NCBI GenBank assembly: GCA_050943255.1
Contig: JBMNOV010000018.1
Span: 1-32,939 of the forward strand
From: UBA4844 sp050943255
GTDB lineage: Bacteria > Bacillota > Syntrophomonadia > Syntrophomonadales > Syntrophomonadaceae
Direction: 5' to 3'
DNA length: 32,939 bases
The notes under the pieces are model-generated. The model ran no database searches. It was not told the origin of the DNA and saw only the letters and a list, made by a program, of their open reading frames with translations. The translations under genes and the position numbers were made by a program. Numbering within the stretch: the first letter of the stretch is position 1; every line of letters starts with the position of its first letter. This document shows, one piece after another, positions 32,088 to 32,939 of the stretch.

Positions 32088-32744
32088 ATGCTGGGTTATA
32101 AAAGACGAAGGCTGGTGCTTTTGCTTATTGTGATATTAGTTCTCGTAACTACTATTTACATTGATTTTAAAATCAAATCTAGTGTTCTGCAATTAGCAAA
32201 ATCCCAGGCTCAACTAAGTGAAACAGCAGCTATCAACCGGATTGTAAATGAGAAAGTAGTAAACACCATAGGGTATCAGGAACTGGTTTCAGTTCATAAA
32301 GACGAGCAAGGCAAGATAGTTATGATTCAACCTAACACTATAATGTTAAACCAAATAATGACCCGTACGGTTATCGAGATTGCTAATTCAATTAATCAAA
32401 TGCGTGAGGATTGTATCAGGATACCAGTGGGGCAGCTCCTGGGGCCTTCGTTTATTGCTGGTTATGGCCCGAAATTTAATGTAAAAATAATTCCTAGTGG
32501 CGAAGTATATGTTAACGTTTTAAACAAATTTGATCAGGCCGGGGTAAACCAAACCAGACATCTTATTTATTTTAAAATTGATAGTAACATCAAGATTGCA
32601 GTCCCATATCTTGATGAAGAAATTCATGTATCGACAATAATACCATTAGCGGAAACTATAATTGTGGGTGAGGTACCTAAAGCTTATTTGAATTTTAGCG
32701 GTGAAAAAAATGATAAACTTTACCCATTAACATTTCATGAATAA
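32088..32744 (+). CDS. yunB: Sporulation protein YunB
   Basis: Protein of 218 residues matching YunB, a sporulation protein made in the mother cell under sigma-E in Bacillus subtilis; its activity is unknown. There is one N-terminal TM anchor (about 8-26) after a basic start, then the conserved region with ETAAINRIVNEKV, then IRIPVGQLLGPSFIAGYGP and NQTRHLIYFKI, which are family hallmarks. The C-terminal VPYLDEEIHVSTIIPLAETIIVGEVPKAYLN is typical of the family. The soluble part should face the inter-membrane space of the forespore. The ATG follows GGAGGGGG. No clear sigma-E promoter could be fixed by eye. It diverges from gltX. Confidence 0.9.
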   Translation: MLGYKRRRLVLLLIVILVLVTTIYIDFKIKSSVLQLAKSQAQLSETAAINRIVNEKVVNTIGYQELVSVHKDEQGKIVMIQPNTIMLNQIMTRTVIEIANSINQMREDCIRIPVGQLLGPSFIAGYGPKFNVKIIPSGEVYVNVLNKFDQAGVNQTRHLIYFKIDSNIKIAVPYLDEEIHVSTIIPLAETIIVGEVPKAYLNFSGEKNDKLYPLTFHE

Positions 32745-32802
32745 TTAAAAACACGAAAATTGCTGGAATATATATTAATATTTCAAAAGATGATTAGAAA
32801 TC

Positions 32803-32831
32803 TTGACATAACAATTTCAGCATGATATTAT
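32803..32831 (+). promoter_or_regulatory. Very strong sigma-A promoter at the window end
   Basis: Perfect TTGACA (32803-32808), 17 bases, TATTAT (32826-32831), with an extended -10 TG at 32823-32824. It is among the strongest promoters in the window. Confidence 0.85.
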
Positions 32832-32837
32832 ATGTTT

Positions 32838-32939
32838 TGCGCCCGAGAGAAAGGGCAGCAGGATCTCGATAAAACAGAACAGCAAGGAAGAAGTGCGGGA
32901 GGGAAGGCAAAAGCATTCTGAAGAGAAGGAATGAGAGCC
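32838..32939 (+). other. Purine-rich structured transcript start, cut by the window edge
   Basis: The first transcribed bases form a GCCC / GGGC hairpin (about 32841-32856), followed by about 80 purine-rich bases with no start codon linked to a ribosome binding site. It could be the beginning of a regulatory leader (for example a T-box Stem I) or a small RNA. Too little is present to assign a family. Confidence 0.35.

Noticed and set aside
1..32939. CRISPR arrays, prophage or insertion sequences
   Set aside because: No regularly spaced repeats, transposase, integrase or phage structural genes were seen in the window.

Overview
The window reads as a chromosomal segment of a low-GC, endospore-forming Clostridia-type Firmicute. 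The evidence is sporulation genes (ytxC, yunB), T-box control of pheST, strong AGGAGG-type ribosome binding sites, frequent GTG/TTG starts, and gene order shared with Bacillus (ytxC-thrS-infC-rpmI-rplT; pheST-zapA-polX-mutS2). A Syntrophomonas-like bacterium fits best, but that is inference. I see no phage, insertion sequence or CRISPR array.

Region by region: (1) 1-2510, chemotaxis: cheW and a transmembrane chemoreceptor, closed by a terminator. (2) 2511-2968, a gene-poor stretch that may hold a decayed CoA-transferase fragment. (3) 2969-6206, a membrane metallophosphoesterase, ytxC and a DUF445 membrane protein. (4) 6232-9566, translation genes: thrS, then infC-rpmI-rplT behind a leader that ends in an intrinsic terminator. 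(5) 9585-13851, a TrmH-family RNA methyltransferase split by a -1 frameshift at a slippery A7 run, a 30-residue YqzL-like protein, and a phenylalanine T-box driving pheS-pheT. PheT lacks the usual N-terminal tRNA-binding domain. (6) 13958-23543, a TGS/uridine-kinase-type nucleoside kinase, zapA-polX, a YetF-like membrane protein, and U32 peptidase-mutS2. Two REP-like hairpins lie in the gaps. (7) 23733-27834, class A PBP (minus) diverging from tyrS (plus), then a small unknown gene (minus). (8) 27943-30135, a GT-D glycosyltransferase diverging from a sugar-nucleotide epimerase. (9) 30192-31907 (minus), gltX followed by tRNA-Gln(CUG) and tRNA-Glu(CUC), which have their own consensus promoter. 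(10) 32088 to the end, yunB, then a very strong promoter starting a purine-rich transcript cut by the window edge.

How the genes work together: most of the window is translation capacity (four aminoacyl-tRNA synthetases, IF3, L35, L20, an RNA methyltransferase, two tRNAs), with cell division and DNA maintenance (ZapA, PolX, MutS2), cell wall and surface sugar genes (PBP1, GT-D, epimerase) and sporulation genes. Most genes are conventional. The most interesting signals are non-standard decoding and local regulation: an AUC start for infC, a probable AUU start for the epimerase, the slippery-site frameshift, a terminator wrapped around the DUF445 stop codon next to the thrS ribosome binding site, and a dyad over the tRNA promoter. 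I did not find a convincing wholly new multi-gene system.
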